A DNA stretch of 64,000 nucleotides from Pseudoscardovia suis (GCF_002797875.1 NZ_PGFC01000001.1:496001-560000); one strand, 5' to 3'; shown: positions 53,122 to 63,187, numbered from the stretch's first letter. Made by a program: numbers and translations. Notes: a model not told the origin generated them from the letters alone.

Positions 53122-53529
53122 ATGCCAGATATCACGACGATCGTCATTCTCGTTCTGCTCATCCTCATGATGGTGTGGATGGGGCATACGTCCAAGAAGC
53201 AGCAACAGTCCATGAAGGATCGCGAGAACTGGCGCCAGAACCTCGAGCCGGGCGACAAGGTTGCCACGCAGTCCGGTCTGCTTGCCGAGGTCGTCGAGGT
53301 GCTGCCCGATTACGACGAGATCGTGCTCAAATCCGAGGACTCCACCAGCCGCTGGCGCCTCGCCGCCATCACCGAGCCTCCGGTGCGTCCCGCGTATATC
53401 CCCGATGAAGAGGACGCGGACAACTCCACGGGCGCAACGGAGAACGCGGATGCTACAGAGAACACAGACGCAACGGATGCAGCAGACGAACAACTGACGG
53501 ACAATTCTTCCGAACTCAACGTCAAGTAA
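53122..53529 (+). CDS. yajC: Preprotein translocase subunit YajC
   Basis: YajC is a small single-pass membrane protein that binds SecDF and YidC. The 135-residue protein has one helix (ITTIVILVLLILMMVWMG), the family's NLEPGDKVATQSGLLAEVVEV and an acidic Asp/Glu/Asn/Thr-rich tail of about 45 residues. ATG 53122 follows AAGGAGG. secD and secF, which usually come next in actinobacteria, are not here; apt follows. Confidence 0.92.
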   Translation: MPDITTIVILVLLILMMVWMGHTSKKQQQSMKDRENWRQNLEPGDKVATQSGLLAEVVEVLPDYDEIVLKSEDSTSRWRLAAITEPPVRPAYIPDEEDADNSTGATENADATENTDATDAADEQLTDNSSELNVK

Positions 53530-53653
53530 TTTTCCTTCCTCAACTATCGACTACGATGGCGTGCAGCGTCACCGCATCGGGCTTGGCGAGGAATCGTTTC
53601 ATCAGCCTGGTCCGCGCGGGATGCTGCACGCCATGCAATTCAAGGCACGCTTT

Positions 53654-53687
53654 CACACAGACCACCAAGGCACACAGACCACCAAGG
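53654..53687. repeat. 17-bp tandem duplication at the apt ribosome-binding region
   Basis: CACACAGACCACCAAGG occurs twice without a gap (53654-53670, 53671-53687). Each copy ends in AAGG; the second is 7 bp before the apt ATG and serves as its ribosome site. Confidence 0.85.
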
Positions 53688-53694
53688 ACACCAC

Positions 53695-54273
53695 ATGGAA
53701 AATGACATCACGCCTGAGAAGCTATCCCTTATGGGCGAGGAGGACAGCGACTACCTGCTGTCGCTTTTCCGCTCCATCCCCGGTTTCCCCAAGGAGGGGA
53801 TCAATTTCAGGGATTACATGCCGCTTCTGGCCGATGCGCGAGGACTTTCGATCCTGATGGACGCCTTGGTGCGGGCCCTGCCTGTTCCCGCTGATTCCAT
53901 CGACGAGGTGGCCGGCCTGGAGGCGCGTGGATTCCTCATCGGCGTGCCCCTCGCCGCGGCCTTGCACAAAGGCTTCGTGGCTGTGCGCAAGGCCGGCAAG
54001 CTTCCGCCACCGATCGAGCACGCCGACTACAGCCTGGAATACGGTACGGCTTCGCTTGAAATCGAGCAAGGCATCATCAAGCCAGGCACCCGCGTGCTGG
54101 TGGTCGACGATCTCATCGCCACGGGCGGCACCGCCCATGCCGCAAAGACCCTCATCGAATCCGTGGGCGGCACGGTGTGCGGCTTCAGCTTCATCATGAA
54201 GCTCAACGGATTGGGCGGATGCGACAAGCTTGGCGATGCACCGATCTCCACGCTTGTCTCCATGCCGGCATGA
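53695..54273 (+). CDS. apt: Adenine phosphoribosyltransferase
   Basis: Apt salvages adenine to AMP with PRPP. The 192-residue protein shows FRSIPGFPKEGINFRDYMPL, VAGLEARGFLIGVPLAAAL, FVAVRKAGKLPPP and the PRPP loop VLVVDDLIATGGTA. ATG 53695. In other actinobacteria apt follows secDF before relA; here neither neighbour is present. A hairpin-like sequence follows at 54301-54331. Confidence 0.95.
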   Translation: MENDITPEKLSLMGEEDSDYLLSLFRSIPGFPKEGINFRDYMPLLADARGLSILMDALVRALPVPADSIDEVAGLEARGFLIGVPLAAALHKGFVAVRKAGKLPPPIEHADYSLEYGTASLEIEQGIIKPGTRVLVVDDLIATGGTAHAAKTLIESVGGTVCGFSFIMKLNGLGGCDKLGDAPISTLVSMPA

Positions 54274-54300
54274 TCTCGGGTCTGGCCGTTCCACGTCTCG

Positions 54301-54346
54301 CATGGCGGGCGCGGAACCCACGCCCGCCATGCCCACGCCCGCCATG
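54301..54346. repeat. Inverted and tandem repeat after apt
   Basis: CATGGCGGGCG (54301-54311) pairs with CGCCCGCCATG (54321-54331), and CCCACGCCCGCCATG occurs twice in tandem (54317-54331, 54332-54346). It may work as a terminator, though no T-run follows. Confidence 0.65.
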
Positions 54347-54397
54347 CCTGTGATGGTCACGCCTGCAACTGCCACATAATGACGAAAGAATTCGAAA

Positions 54398-54437
54398 AAC
54401 ACTAGAAGACACTAGAGTATGAGAAAGCACTAGTGTT
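54398..54437 (+). promoter_or_regulatory. ACACTAG half-sites upstream of sucC
   Basis: ACACTAG lies at 54399-54405 and 54409-54415, 10 bp apart. AACACTAG (54398-54405) also faces CTAGTGTT (54430-54437). The pattern is operator-like and lies about 160 bp upstream of sucC. The rest of the 322-bp spacer has no gene. Confidence 0.5.
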
Positions 54438-54595
54438 GATGGTCAGAGGCGGCAACGATCCAACCGGACCGAGAAGCTGCGACAACGTTCCTCTGCCAGT
54501 GCAATGTGGCACAGCGAATGATCAGCGCAGCAAACCTGAGCGTGAACCGATGCCGCACGTACCGGAAAACCGAAGATTCACTGAGAGGGTCGAAT

Positions 54596-55810
54596 ATGGA
54601 TTTGTACGAATACCAGGGCCGGCAGCTTTTCGAAGAGGAAGGCATACCGGTTCCCAAGGGAATTTATGCGATGACGCCGCAGGAGGCCCGCAAGGCGGCG
54701 GACTCCATCGGATACCCTTGTGTCATCAAAGGCCAGGCGAAAATCGGTCACCGCGGTCAGGCTGGCGCCGTCAAGATCGCCCATGACGCCGACGAGGCAG
54801 AGAAACTCGCCGCCCAGATCCTTCCGATGAGCGTGCGCGGACACAAGGTCAACGGTGTGCTCTTGTGCGAGGCAGCGCACATCATCCACGAATACTATGT
54901 CTCCATCTCCGTGGACCGCACCTCGCGCGACTACGATGTGCTAGCCACTGCGGCAGGCGGCACGGAGGTCGAGGACATCGCACGCCAGCACCCCGAATAC
55001 GTCAAGCGCCTGCACATCGACCCATACAAAGGCTTCACGCTCGACGATGCCAAGGTCATGGCGGAGCAGATCGGCTTCTATCACGCCGACAACGACCAGG
55101 CTGCACAGATCCTGCTCAAGATGTGGAAGGTCTTCAGCGACAGCGACGCGACGCTCGTCGAAATCAACCCGCTTGCCAAGGTCGGCGATCCCGATGATGA
55201 GTCCAGCAAGAGTCTGTGCGCCTTGGATTCGAAGGTGTCGCTGGACGGCAACGCGGCTTTCCGCCACGACGGTTGGAAGCGTTTCGCCGACACGGCTCCC
55301 GCGGACCCGCTGGAGGAACGCGCGCAGCAGCATGGTCTGCACTACGTGCGTCTCAAAGGCCAGGTCGGTGTGATTGGCAATGGTGCAGGACTCGTCATGA
55401 GCTCGCTGGACGCCGTTGCCGGCGCAGCCCAGGACCAGGGGACCGACATCAAGCCAGCGAACTTCCTGGACATCGGCGGCGGCGCTTCGGCGGAAGTCAT
55501 GGCGGAATGCCTCTCCATCGTGCTGGACGACCCCAATGTGAAGGACGTCTTCGTCAACGTCTACGGCGGCATCACGTCATGCCAGCTCGTTGCCGAAGGC
55601 ATCCTTGAGGCGCTGGACAAACTCAACACCACGGCTCCCATCATCATCCGGTTTGACGGCAATGCCGCCAAGGAAGGCCTGGAGACGCTCAAAGCCGCCA
55701 ACCGCCCCAACATCATCGTCGAATCAACAATGGAGCAAGCCGCCGCGGCGGCCGCACGCATCGCAGCATCCATGGAAGGCAACGGAAACACGCAGGAGGA
55801 GAATCGCTGA
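54596..55810 (+). CDS. sucC: Succinate-CoA ligase, beta subunit
   Basis: SucC is the ATP-grasp subunit of succinyl-CoA synthetase. ATG 54596 with GAGAGGG gives 404 residues. Marks: [65 protein letters not shown] and [18 protein letters not shown]. Bifidobacteria have an incomplete TCA cycle, so the pair probably serves to supply succinyl-CoA or succinate for biosynthesis. sucD overlaps by 1 bp. Confidence 0.96.
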   Translation: MDLYEYQGRQLFEEEGIPVPKGIYAMTPQEARKAADSIGYPCVIKGQAKIGHRGQAGAVKIAHDADEAEKLAAQILPMSVRGHKVNGVLLCEAAHIIHEYYVSISVDRTSRDYDVLATAAGGTEVEDIARQHPEYVKRLHIDPYKGFTLDDAKVMAEQIGFYHADNDQAAQILLKMWKVFSDSDATLVEINPLAKVGDPDDESSKSLCALDSKVSLDGNAAFRHDGWKRFADTAPADPLEERAQQHGLHYVRLKGQVGVIGNGAGLVMSSLDAVAGAAQDQGTDIKPANFLDIGGGASAEVMAECLSIVLDDPNVKDVFVNVYGGITSCQLVAEGILEALDKLNTTAPIIIRFDGNAAKEGLETLKAANRPNIIVESTMEQAAAAAARIAASMEGNGNTQEENR

Positions 55811-56733
55811 TGACGCTGTTTGTAAAGGATGGCGCACCTGTCATTGTGCAGGGCATGACCGGCCATCAGGGCATGACACACACCGCCCGAATGCTCAAGG
55901 CGGGAACGAACATCGTCGGAGGCGTGAACCCCCGCAAGGCCGGGCAGACAGTGGATTTCACCGACGCTGAGGGACAGGTGCGCGCGGTGCCGGTGTATGG
56001 CACATGCGCCGAAGCCCGCGAGGCGACCGGTGCCGAGGCCAGCGTGGTATTCGTTCCCCCGCGTTTCGCCAAGGGCGCGATGGTAGAGGCAATCGAGGCG
56101 GGGATTCCGCTCATCGTCGTCATCACCGAAGGCGTGCCCGTCGCCGACACCGCATATTGCGTGGCGCTTGCCAAGCGTCGCGGTGTGCGCATCGTGGGAC
56201 CGAACTGCCCAGGCCTTGCCACGTTCGGGCAGTCGGAAGATTCCAAAGGCACGAATCTGGGAATCATCCCCGACGGCATCGTCAAGCGCGGCCCTCTGGG
56301 ACTCGTCTCCAAGTCGGGCACACTCACCTATCAGCTGATGGGGGAGTTGTCAGACATCGGCTTCACCGCAGCGCTCGGCGCAGGCGGCGATCCCATCGTC
56401 GGCACCACGCTGCTCGAGGCTGTGCAGGCCTATGCAGATGATGATGCGACAAAAGCCGTCGTGATGATCGGCGAAATCGGCGGCAGCGCCGAGCAGGAGG
56501 TCGCCGACTGGGCGCGTACCCACATGACGAAGCCGCTGGTGGCATACATCGCAGGATTCACCGCGCCGGAAGGCAAGCAGATGGGTCATGCCGGCGCGAT
56601 CGTGTCCGGAGGCAAGGGCAGCGCTGCCGACAAGAAGGAGGCTCTGGAAGCAGTGGGAATCCCCGTGGGACGTACTCCGGGCCAGACCGCTCGCATCATG
56701 CGTGACATCCTGACCAAGCGTGGAATCATCTGA
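55810..56733 (+). CDS. sucD: Succinate-CoA ligase, alpha subunit
   Basis: SucD carries the phosphorylated histidine and binds CoA. The 307-residue protein has [25 protein letters not shown]-like [41 protein letters not shown] and the catalytic [20 protein letters not shown] 55810 shares a base with the sucC stop codon (TGATG). Normal length. Confidence 0.96.
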   Translation: MTLFVKDGAPVIVQGMTGHQGMTHTARMLKAGTNIVGGVNPRKAGQTVDFTDAEGQVRAVPVYGTCAEAREATGAEASVVFVPPRFAKGAMVEAIEAGIPLIVVITEGVPVADTAYCVALAKRRGVRIVGPNCPGLATFGQSEDSKGTNLGIIPDGIVKRGPLGLVSKSGTLTYQLMGELSDIGFTAALGAGGDPIVGTTLLEAVQAYADDDATKAVVMIGEIGGSAEQEVADWARTHMTKPLVAYIAGFTAPEGKQMGHAGAIVSGGKGSAADKKEALEAVGIPVGRTPGQTARIMRDILTKRGII

Positions 56734-56740
56734 GCCGTCC

Positions 56741-58666
56741 ATGAGAAACACGCACGACCCGAACGAACCACGGCAATCGAAACGATCCGCAGGCCGTTCA
56801 TCCGCCGGTGGCCGTCGCAGGACCACCAGCAGCGACGCAAATGCCTCCCAAGGCGGCTCGCCATTAGACTCGGCGCGCACCAACGCCACTGTTCCCGGCC
56901 ACGCGGGCGTTCACGACCGCGCAGGTCGTGTCGGCACTGGCCGAAAGGTCTCCAGCGGCGGCAACCACAACAGCAACCACGCTGATGCGGAACAATCAAC
57001 GCAGGATGGTTTCGCATCAGCGCAACCGCCGAGCTCCGGCCGACCGGTCGTTGCTGAGTTTGGCAGGGGGCTCATTGCAGGGTTGCTGGGTTGGTTCCTT
57101 CCCTCGTTCTTTCTGTCGCTGCTGTGCGGCATTTGCACGTTGCTGTTTTCAGTGGAGAGCACTACGTCCCTCACCGGCGCCATCATGCCCTTGGCAACCG
57201 CATCCGTGCTGTTGAGCCAAGGGGTGGGGGTGCGTTACGAGTTCCTCGACATCACGCTGATACCGCTGCTGGGCACGATTCTGTTTGTGGCTGTCGGTTC
57301 CGCTGTCACCGCGAAATGGTTGCGCCACCATGCGCTGATATCGTATGTGAGTTTCGCTCTCGTATGGATCGGGCTCGACTGCTTGGTGTTCGCCAAGTCT
57401 GCGCTGACACCCGCCGATTCCTTGCCCATCGCTGCAGGGAAGTTCGCCCTCATGGTTCTCGTATGCTTCGTAGTGGCACAGGGCAGTGCTCCGATTCGAG
57501 CCGGGTTGCGCAAGATCCGGACGCATATTTCGCAGCCGTTGGCCCGCACCTTGGATTCATCGCTTCGGATGGCGCGCGCGTTCCTTATCCTCATGGCCGT
57601 CATCGCTTTCATAACCGTCGCCGTGTGGGTGTTCCTGGGCTTCGATGCCATGCGCACAGTCGCTTCGTTCCTCGCAATGGGCAATGTGACGTTCTGGTCC
57701 ACTTGCATCATCACATTGCTGTGGCTGCCCAACCTGTGCATATGGGCGCTGTCCTGGATCGTGGGTCCCGGCTTCAGCATTGGTCAGATCGCAACCTTCA
57801 CACTGTGGAACGGCCAGGCCAGCAACCTCCCCGCGGTTCCTGTGTTCGGCATATTCCCCACGGCGATCGCCGATGCGCGGCTTCGCGTAGCGCTGGAAGC
57901 GACACCGGCTGTGGGGGCTTTCGTCATCGGCTGCTTCTTCCTATGGTCGAGCAAACGTCTGGACATCCTGCATCGCCGGATGAGTTCGAAGCCGGCTTTG
58001 TCATCGCCGCGCTCCATCGTCGACTACTTGCTCGCCCTCGTATGCATGTGCCTGTCGAGCATATGGATCGTTGTGGTTTGCCTTGTCGCCTTCATTCTCA
58101 GCAGCGGCGGCATGGGCTCCGGCCGTCTGGGACATCTGGGCATCAGCGACGTGTGGGCATCCACCCAGGCGATTTCAAAGCCAGCCGCGATGGGATTCTT
58201 CGCATCCGTTCTCCTGCTCTTCCTTGTATCCTGCATCGAATCGCTTATCCGGTTCATGAGAAGCAGACACCGCGTGACCGCGACACCACACGCGCCCCGG
58301 GATCTTTCTTCCATAGCCCCGCAACAGAAGAGGTCCGCGGATTCCGCGGCCTCCGTGGATTCCGCGATTAACGAGGCGGTGCGTCTTGCGTCTGAATCCA
58401 CAGATGGCATGTCGTCAAACGCCCCAGGCACTGACACCGGCATAGGCACGGGCAGAGACACAAGCACCTCCTATTCCACCACGTCGTCGCGCTCCGCCTC
58501 CCAGACGTCGCAATCGTCATCCCCATGGCATGCGGCCGCACCGCACGAGCCGACATCCATTCGCGAAGCATTGGATTCACGCTACTTCCCGTCGGAATCA
58601 TCTCTGCCCGCCGTGCCAGCGGCCGACGATGCCTCAGACGAGGAATCCCCGAAACCAACCAAATAA
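56741..58666 (+). CDS. DUF6350 (PerM-like) polytopic membrane protein
   Basis: This is a large membrane protein of the DUF6350 group, which includes mycobacterial PerM, linked to cell division under stress. Gene order supports it: sucC-sucD-this-purH matches mycobacteria. A basic, Ser/Gly-rich 110-residue leader is followed by about nine membrane helices between 110 and 510 (first: RGLIAGLLGWFLPSFFLSLLCG). A conserved-looking loop GPGFSIGQIATFTLWNGQAS lies near 345, with PVFGIFP after it. The C-terminal 130 residues are Ser/Thr/Ala-rich and probably disordered. The start is unsure: ATG 56741 is used, and GTG 56720, inside sucD, is possible; neither has a clear ribosome site. Confidence 0.82.
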   Translation: MRNTHDPNEPRQSKRSAGRSSAGGRRRTTSSDANASQGGSPLDSARTNATVPGHAGVHDRAGRVGTGRKVSSGGNHNSNHADAEQSTQDGFASAQPPSSGRPVVAEFGRGLIAGLLGWFLPSFFLSLLCGICTLLFSVESTTSLTGAIMPLATASVLLSQGVGVRYEFLDITLIPLLGTILFVAVGSAVTAKWLRHHALISYVSFALVWIGLDCLVFAKSALTPADSLPIAAGKFALMVLVCFVVAQGSAPIRAGLRKIRTHISQPLARTLDSSLRMARAFLILMAVIAFITVAVWVFLGFDAMRTVASFLAMGNVTFWSTCIITLLWLPNLCIWALSWIVGPGFSIGQIATFTLWNGQASNLPAVPVFGIFPTAIADARLRVALEATPAVGAFVIGCFFLWSSKRLDILHRRMSSKPALSSPRSIVDYLLALVCMCLSSIWIVVVCLVAFILSSGGMGSGRLGHLGISDVWASTQAISKPAAMGFFASVLLLFLVSCIESLIRFMRSRHRVTATPHAPRDLSSIAPQQKRSADSAASVDSAINEAVRLASESTDGMSSNAPGTDTGIGTGRDTSTSYSTTSSRSASQTSQSSSPWHAAAPHEPTSIREALDSRYFPSESSLPAVPAADDASDEESPKPTK

Positions 58667-58700
58667 GAGCCCAAACGCCACGCTGTACACGGCAAGCTCT

Positions 58701-58706
58701 TACAAT
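58701..58706 (+). promoter_or_regulatory. Possible -10 box of purH
   Basis: TACAAT at 58701-58706 lies 150 bp before purH in the spacer after the DUF6350 gene. No clear -35. Confidence 0.35.
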
Positions 58707-58852
58707 GGGGAGTTGTCGGCTCATACACATCGCCGTTATTCTTCCCGCCATCCCATGGATCGCATTCCAGCGTTCCCACATGCCACGGGTGACGGCGCTG
58801 CGGTCCGCCGCATGGCCCCATAACCCATCCAAAGAAAAGGAGAACACAGCAC

Positions 58853-60487
58853 ATGGCTGATTCCACAAGCCGCCCCATCAAGCGCGCGCTGGTGTCCGTG
58901 TATCACAAAGACGGAATCGAAGTCCTCGCCCAGGCGTTCGTCAAGGCAGGGACGTCCGTAGTCTCCACTGGCTCCACCGCCAAGAAGCTTGAAGAGCTCG
59001 GCGTCAATGTAACTCCTGTGGAGAAGGTTACGGGGTTCCCCGAAAGCCTTGATGGCCGCGTCAAGACGCTCGACCCGCACATCCACGCCGGCATCCTTGC
59101 CGACATGACGAACCCCGAGCATGCACGTCAGCTCAAGGAATTGGGCATCGAGCCCTTCGACCTCGTCGTGGTGAACCTGTATCCGTTCGCCGACACGGTG
59201 CGTTCCGGCGCCAATGAGGCTGACACCATCGAGAAGATCGACATCGGCGGTCCTTCGATGGTCCGTGGCGCAGCCAAGAACTCCGCCACCGTCGCCGTCA
59301 TCACCGACAAGAACGATTATGCCCTTGCGGCAGAGCGCGTGAGCAATGGAGAAGGCTTCACGCTCGCCGAGCGTCGTTATCTTGCCGCCAAGGCATTCGC
59401 CCATACGGCAGCCTATGACGCGACGATCATCGAATGGGCCAAGAACGTGTGGAAGAAGCCCGCATCGCTCGAACCCGCCACGGATGATGCCGATGCTCAG
59501 ACGCCCAACACCGATGAGCTCTTCCCGCCGACGTACACCCGCACGTGGGACAAGTCCAACGTGCTGCGTTACGGCGAAAACTCCCACCAGCAGGCCGCTC
59601 TGTATCTCGACCCGCTCACGCATTCCGACTTCGCCCATGCGCAGCTGCTGCACGGCAAGCCGATGAGCTACAACAACTACGTCGATGCGGATTCCGCATG
59701 GCGTTCCGCCTGGGATTTCGCCCCGAAGATCGCCGTGGCAGTCGTCAAGCACTCCAACCCGTGCGGCCTCGCCATCGGCGAGACGGTCGCGGAAGCGCAC
59801 CGCAAGGCCCACGCATGCGATCCGATGAGCGCCTATGGTGGCGTCATCGCAGCCAACGCCACCGTGACGTTGGAAATGGCACAGGCCGTCAAGCACATCT
59901 TCACCGAGGTCATCGTGGCGCCCGATTACGAGCCTGAAGCCCTCGAGCTTCTCGAGACGAAGAAGAACCTGCGCATCCTCAAGGTGCCGACCCGCCCGGT
60001 GCTGGATCAGTCCATCCGTCAGATCGACGGTGGCCTGCTCGTGCAGACGACCGACCGCATCGACGCCGAGGGTGACGATCCGAAGAACTGGAAGCTCGTC
60101 AGCGGCGAAGCCGCGGACGAAGCGACGCTGCGCGACCTTGAGTTCGCATGGCGCGCCATCCGGTCCGTCAAGTCCAACGCCATCCTCATCGCCCATGATG
60201 AAGCGACCGTGGGCGTGGGCATGGGTCAGGTGAACCGCGTGGATTCTAGCAAGCTTGCCGTCGAGCGCGCCAATACCCTCGCCGATGGTGTCAACCGCAC
60301 CAAGGGCGCCGTTGCCGCCTCCGACGCATTCTTCCCGTTCGCTGATGGCCTGCAGATTCTTGTGGATGCAGGCGTCAAGGCCATCGTGCAGCCTGGCGGC
60401 TCGATTCGCGATGAGGAAGTCATCGAAGCGGCCAAGGCAGCTGGCGTGACGCTGTACCTCACCGGCACGCGTCACTTCTTCCACTGA
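58853..60487 (+). CDS. purH: Bifunctional AICAR transformylase / IMP cyclohydrolase
   Basis: PurH makes the last two steps to IMP. The 544-residue protein starts at ATG 58853 after AAAGGAGA. The cyclohydrolase domain (1-150) shows [54 protein letters not shown] and [13 protein letters not shown]. The transformylase domain shows [28 protein letters not shown] (catalytic Lys-His), [10 protein letters not shown] and the closing [20 protein letters not shown]. Full length. The next gene follows by 35 bp. Confidence 0.97.
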   Translation: MADSTSRPIKRALVSVYHKDGIEVLAQAFVKAGTSVVSTGSTAKKLEELGVNVTPVEKVTGFPESLDGRVKTLDPHIHAGILADMTNPEHARQLKELGIEPFDLVVVNLYPFADTVRSGANEADTIEKIDIGGPSMVRGAAKNSATVAVITDKNDYALAAERVSNGEGFTLAERRYLAAKAFAHTAAYDATIIEWAKNVWKKPASLEPATDDADAQTPNTDELFPPTYTRTWDKSNVLRYGENSHQQAALYLDPLTHSDFAHAQLLHGKPMSYNNYVDADSAWRSAWDFAPKIAVAVVKHSNPCGLAIGETVAEAHRKAHACDPMSAYGGVIAANATVTLEMAQAVKHIFTEVIVAPDYEPEALELLETKKNLRILKVPTRPVLDQSIRQIDGGLLVQTTDRIDAEGDDPKNWKLVSGEAADEATLRDLEFAWRAIRSVKSNAILIAHDEATVGVGMGQVNRVDSSKLAVERANTLADGVNRTKGAVAASDAFFPFADGLQILVDAGVKAIVQPGGSIRDEEVIEAAKAAGVTLYLTGTRHFFH

Positions 60488-60522
60488 CACATACGCCGAA
60501 AACAGTGCAGGAACCTGAAACG

Positions 60523-60918
60523 ATGGATACCGAAAATAACGGTGACACCCGCCCTCAGCAGGGTAGCCCTGTTCAGGGCAAACCTTCGTCGGGTCAGCCG
60601 CAGCAGGATGACACGAACGTCCGCGAAGGCTTCCATGTCGAGCATGTCAAGGTGTCGGAGACCAACGAGGGCAAGCCGTGGTTCGAATGGATCGTGGCTG
60701 CGTGCCTTCTTGTCTCCGTCATCCTGGCATGGGCACGCCACCCCGGTCTTGCATCGCTCGTCGTGGTGGCGGTTCTGTGGAGCGCCGCCATCGTGCGCAG
60801 CGTATATGGTCCGGACAGCCCATGGAAGGTGCGTTCCGTCGGATTCGATTCCTTCATAGGGGCGTCCTTGGGAACGATTCTCGGACTGCTTTTCTGGAGC
60901 ATTCGCTTCCTGCACTGA
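60523..60918 (+). CDS. DUF3017 family membrane protein
   Basis: This is a 131-residue protein with a 55-residue polar leader rich in Gln, Pro, Asp and Gly, then three membrane helices (WFEWIVAACLLVSVILAWA, LASLVVVAVLWSAAIVRSVY, FIGASLGTILGLLFWSIRF). It fits DUF3017, a small actinobacterial family often found near purH or folD. The function is unknown. ATG 60523 has AGGA 10 nt upstream; GTG 60505 would add six residues. Confidence 0.8.
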   Translation: MDTENNGDTRPQQGSPVQGKPSSGQPQQDDTNVREGFHVEHVKVSETNEGKPWFEWIVAACLLVSVILAWARHPGLASLVVVAVLWSAAIVRSVYGPDSPWKVRSVGFDSFIGASLGTILGLLFWSIRFLH

Positions 60919-60966
60919 AACGGCATGGTCGCGGTCGTCACTCCATGACGGTCACGAAGAAACGTT

Positions 60967-61018
60967 GAGGGGCTGTGTGCAATCCTTTGGTTGGATTGCG
61001 CACAGCCCCTCGTTTGTG
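60967..61018 (+). terminator. Terminator of the purH unit
   Basis: A 19-bp stem with one G-T pair, from GAGGGGCTGTGTGCAATCC (60967-60985) and 60993-61011, then CGTTTGTG. Confidence 0.88.
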
Positions 61019-61141
61019 TCTGCGCGGATTCCGTGATGCAGCTGCCACAAAACAGGCGTGTCAGCCTACTCGCCAGCGGTTCGTGCACTTCAGGCTTTCC
61101 GCTGTGGATTCTCAGACAGCGGATTCTCAGGAAGCGGACTC

Positions 61142-61531
61142 TTAAGCCTTGAATTCTTCCGCTTCCGATCCTCCTACCGGGGATTGCGACTGAGACGCGT
61201 CCATATCCTTCTCCGTCTGCGCCTGCGCATCCGCATCCTCTTGCTTCTTGGCATTCAGCGCAAGGACAGCGTCGGAAATCACCTGTTCTTCCGAACGCAC
61301 GCCCGGGGCAGCGGTGCTTCCTGTTCCGTCATCGCGCAGCACGGTGACGAGAAGCACCCCGCACAGCGCGATGAGGACCGCATAGACGATGATGAAGCCA
61401 GCGGTGCGAATCAGCAAATCCATCGCCGTGAGCACAATCATGATGATGCCGAAGATAATGGCGCATATCACTGCAATGCGCATCGCTTTGCGTTGTTTGT
61501 CTGTCAATGAGCGGTTGGGTTCCAGCTGCAT
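61142..61531 (-). CDS. Small membrane protein of unknown function
   Basis: The 129-residue product of ATG 61529-61531 (GGAGG 7 nt upstream) has two adjacent membrane helices (AVICAIIFGIIMIVLTAMDL and FIIVYAVLIALCGVLLVTVL). A cytoplasmic tail rich in Asp, Gln, Glu and Ser (EEQVISDAVLALNAKKQEDA) follows. I know no named family for it. It is transcribed alone towards the purH-unit terminator. The frame extends upstream, but the ribosome site and composition favour this start. Confidence 0.75.
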   Translation of the reverse strand: MQLEPNRSLTDKQRKAMRIAVICAIIFGIIMIVLTAMDLLIRTAGFIIVYAVLIALCGVLLVTVLRDDGTGSTAAPGVRSEEQVISDAVLALNAKKQEDADAQAQTEKDMDASQSQSPVGGSEAEEFKA

Positions 61532-61542
61532 TGTGTCCTCCC

Positions 61543-61578
61543 TTGTATTGTTTTCAATTGTATTGTCGTTTGTATTGT
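61543..61578. repeat. TTGTATTGT repeats upstream of the small membrane protein gene
   Basis: TTGTATTGT occurs at 61543, 61558 and 61570. On the minus strand (ACAATACAA) it precedes the ribosome site and could include promoter elements. The following 61584-61786 stretch has no gene; CAGATGCTTGGA is doubled near 61750. Confidence 0.75.
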
Positions 61579-61786
61579 CGTTGGGTCCTCGGTGACGAAC
61601 ACGACAGGCCGCGTGCCTTCCACACAGCGACGGAGGCAAGAGGATGGTGACCAAAAGCGATGGGACAAACCACCGTTGGCTTTCTCTGTCACTGGCTTCT
61701 GTGCCTGCGGCGGTGCCGGCTTTCCTCCAAATTACGACCTCTCGCAGACAGATGCTTGGACAGATGCTTGGGATGCGCAGATATGA

Positions 61787-61823
61787 AAAGCCCGCAAGGC
61801 AACGTGCGTGTCTTGCGGGCTTT
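61787..61823. terminator. Terminator between the aquaporin gene and the membrane protein gene
   Basis: AAAGCCCGCAAG (61787-61798) pairs perfectly with CTTGCGGGCTTT (61812-61823). On the minus strand it would end the aquaporin message. Confidence 0.85.
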
Positions 61824-61905
61824 GCTAGCATTATCGTCTCCGAGCATTGTCTCCATGCATCCAGCAGCGATGCTGGACTACGCTCGGGCGGCGATTATGC
61901 GGGGT

Positions 61906-62970
61906 TCAGTCCTTGGACTCGGAATCTTCCTCTTCGTAGGAGATTCCGGCGGCAGCGAGCTGTTCGCTTGCATCTTCGGAATCCTCGGAATCAGCAGCGG
62001 CGTCGGAGGAATCAGCAGCGTCCTTCGCGAGCTCAGCCTTCTCTTCGACGATATCGGCAGCGGACTTCTCGTTGGAGTGCAGGGAGCGCACAACGAGGAA
62101 CACGAGCGCCACAACGGCTGCGGCAAGCAGGGGAGCGACCCAGAAGATCCACAGCTGCTGCAGAGGCAACGTCACAGCGGTGGTAGTGGTGGACGTCGTG
62201 GAGGATGCCGAAGAAATCGAATCGTTGTAAGCCTTGGCTGCGGACTGGCCTGCGAGCGCCATGCCGGTTGCGCGGGCGGGGTTGAGGGCAGCGCCGGTGA
62301 AGGGGTATGCGACTGCGGTCGCCACACCATAGCCGAGGGCGGTTGCGAGCCACGCCATCGGCTTGGGAACGCCGTTCTCATTCTGGGACTTGAGCACGAT
62401 GGCAACGACGATGGCGGTCATCGCGACTTCGAACAGCACGCCGAACTTGACGCCGAAGATGACGCCGCTCACGCCCATCTGGTTCAGCGTTACGGTGAGC
62501 GGGGAGGATTCGCGCACGCCGTTGACGGCGTAACGAATCCAGGTGTACACGCTGTACAGCGAGCTGCTGTTGGCCGAAGATGCATCGGACGGCATCACGA
62601 TGAGCTTGACGAGAAGTTCAGCAGCGCCGAATGCGCCCAGGCACTGGGCGATGACGTAAAGGATGAAGTCCGCGAATCCGATGCGTCCCAGCAGAACGGA
62701 GGCAAGCGACACTGCAGGATTGAGGTGCGCGCCGGAGACGTGGCCGAACATATATGTGACGGCGCCGTATGCAAGGCCGACGAGCAAGCCCACGGTGAGG
62801 ATGTTCGGGCCAATCATCATGGAATTGAGAACGGTTCCGATGGAGCAAATCGCGTAAACCGCCAGGAATACAAGGAACGAACCCACGAGTTCGGTGACGA
62901 CGCGGGCGACGCGCGACGTCGAGAGCGTAGCTTCGTCCGTTTCAGTGGATGTAGCAGTAGAAGTTGCCAT
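61906..62970 (-). CDS. Aquaporin/glycerol facilitator family (MIP) channel with acidic tail
   Basis: This is a six-helix channel for water or small solutes such as glycerol. Both half-helix signatures are there: HVSGAHLNPAVSLASVL (near residue 85) and FTGAALNPARATGMAL (near 230), with the conserved Arg of the second. A 60-residue insert with Ser-rich extracellular sequence (SSANSSSLYSVYTW and a TSTTTT stretch) and a C-terminal tail of some 55 residues rich in Glu, Asp, Ser and Ala make it 354 residues, against about 250 usually. ATG 62968-62970 has a weak ribosome site. Water or glycerol preference cannot be told by eye. Confidence 0.9.
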   Translation of the reverse strand: MATSTATSTETDEATLSTSRVARVVTELVGSFLVFLAVYAICSIGTVLNSMMIGPNILTVGLLVGLAYGAVTYMFGHVSGAHLNPAVSLASVLLGRIGFADFILYVIAQCLGAFGAAELLVKLIVMPSDASSANSSSLYSVYTWIRYAVNGVRESSPLTVTLNQMGVSGVIFGVKFGVLFEVAMTAIVVAIVLKSQNENGVPKPMAWLATALGYGVATAVAYPFTGAALNPARATGMALAGQSAAKAYNDSISSASSTTSTTTTAVTLPLQQLWIFWVAPLLAAAVVALVFLVVRSLHSNEKSAADIVEEKAELAKDAADSSDAAADSEDSEDASEQLAAAGISYEEEDSESKD

Positions 62971-63187
62971 GTGTCTGTCTTTCTTTGTGTCGGTCTAACT
63001 ATTACTGACCACCGCACATGATACCAGCCGTATCCTTGGAAAGACTTGGAAACCGCAATATATGTGCATCTACGCATGCGCAACGCGACCGGAGCATCTC
63101 ATGTATGGCTGGGACGCGACGCGCCGTCGGCGCTTTGGCCAGGGGCGTCGCTATACTTACTCTGTTTCTATAAATTTGGATGTAGCG
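62971..63187. other. Divergent spacer upstream of aquaporin and rluB-like genes
   Basis: No gene is seen. TATACT (63152-63157) could be a -10 box for the rightward gene, without a clear -35. Confidence 0.4.
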
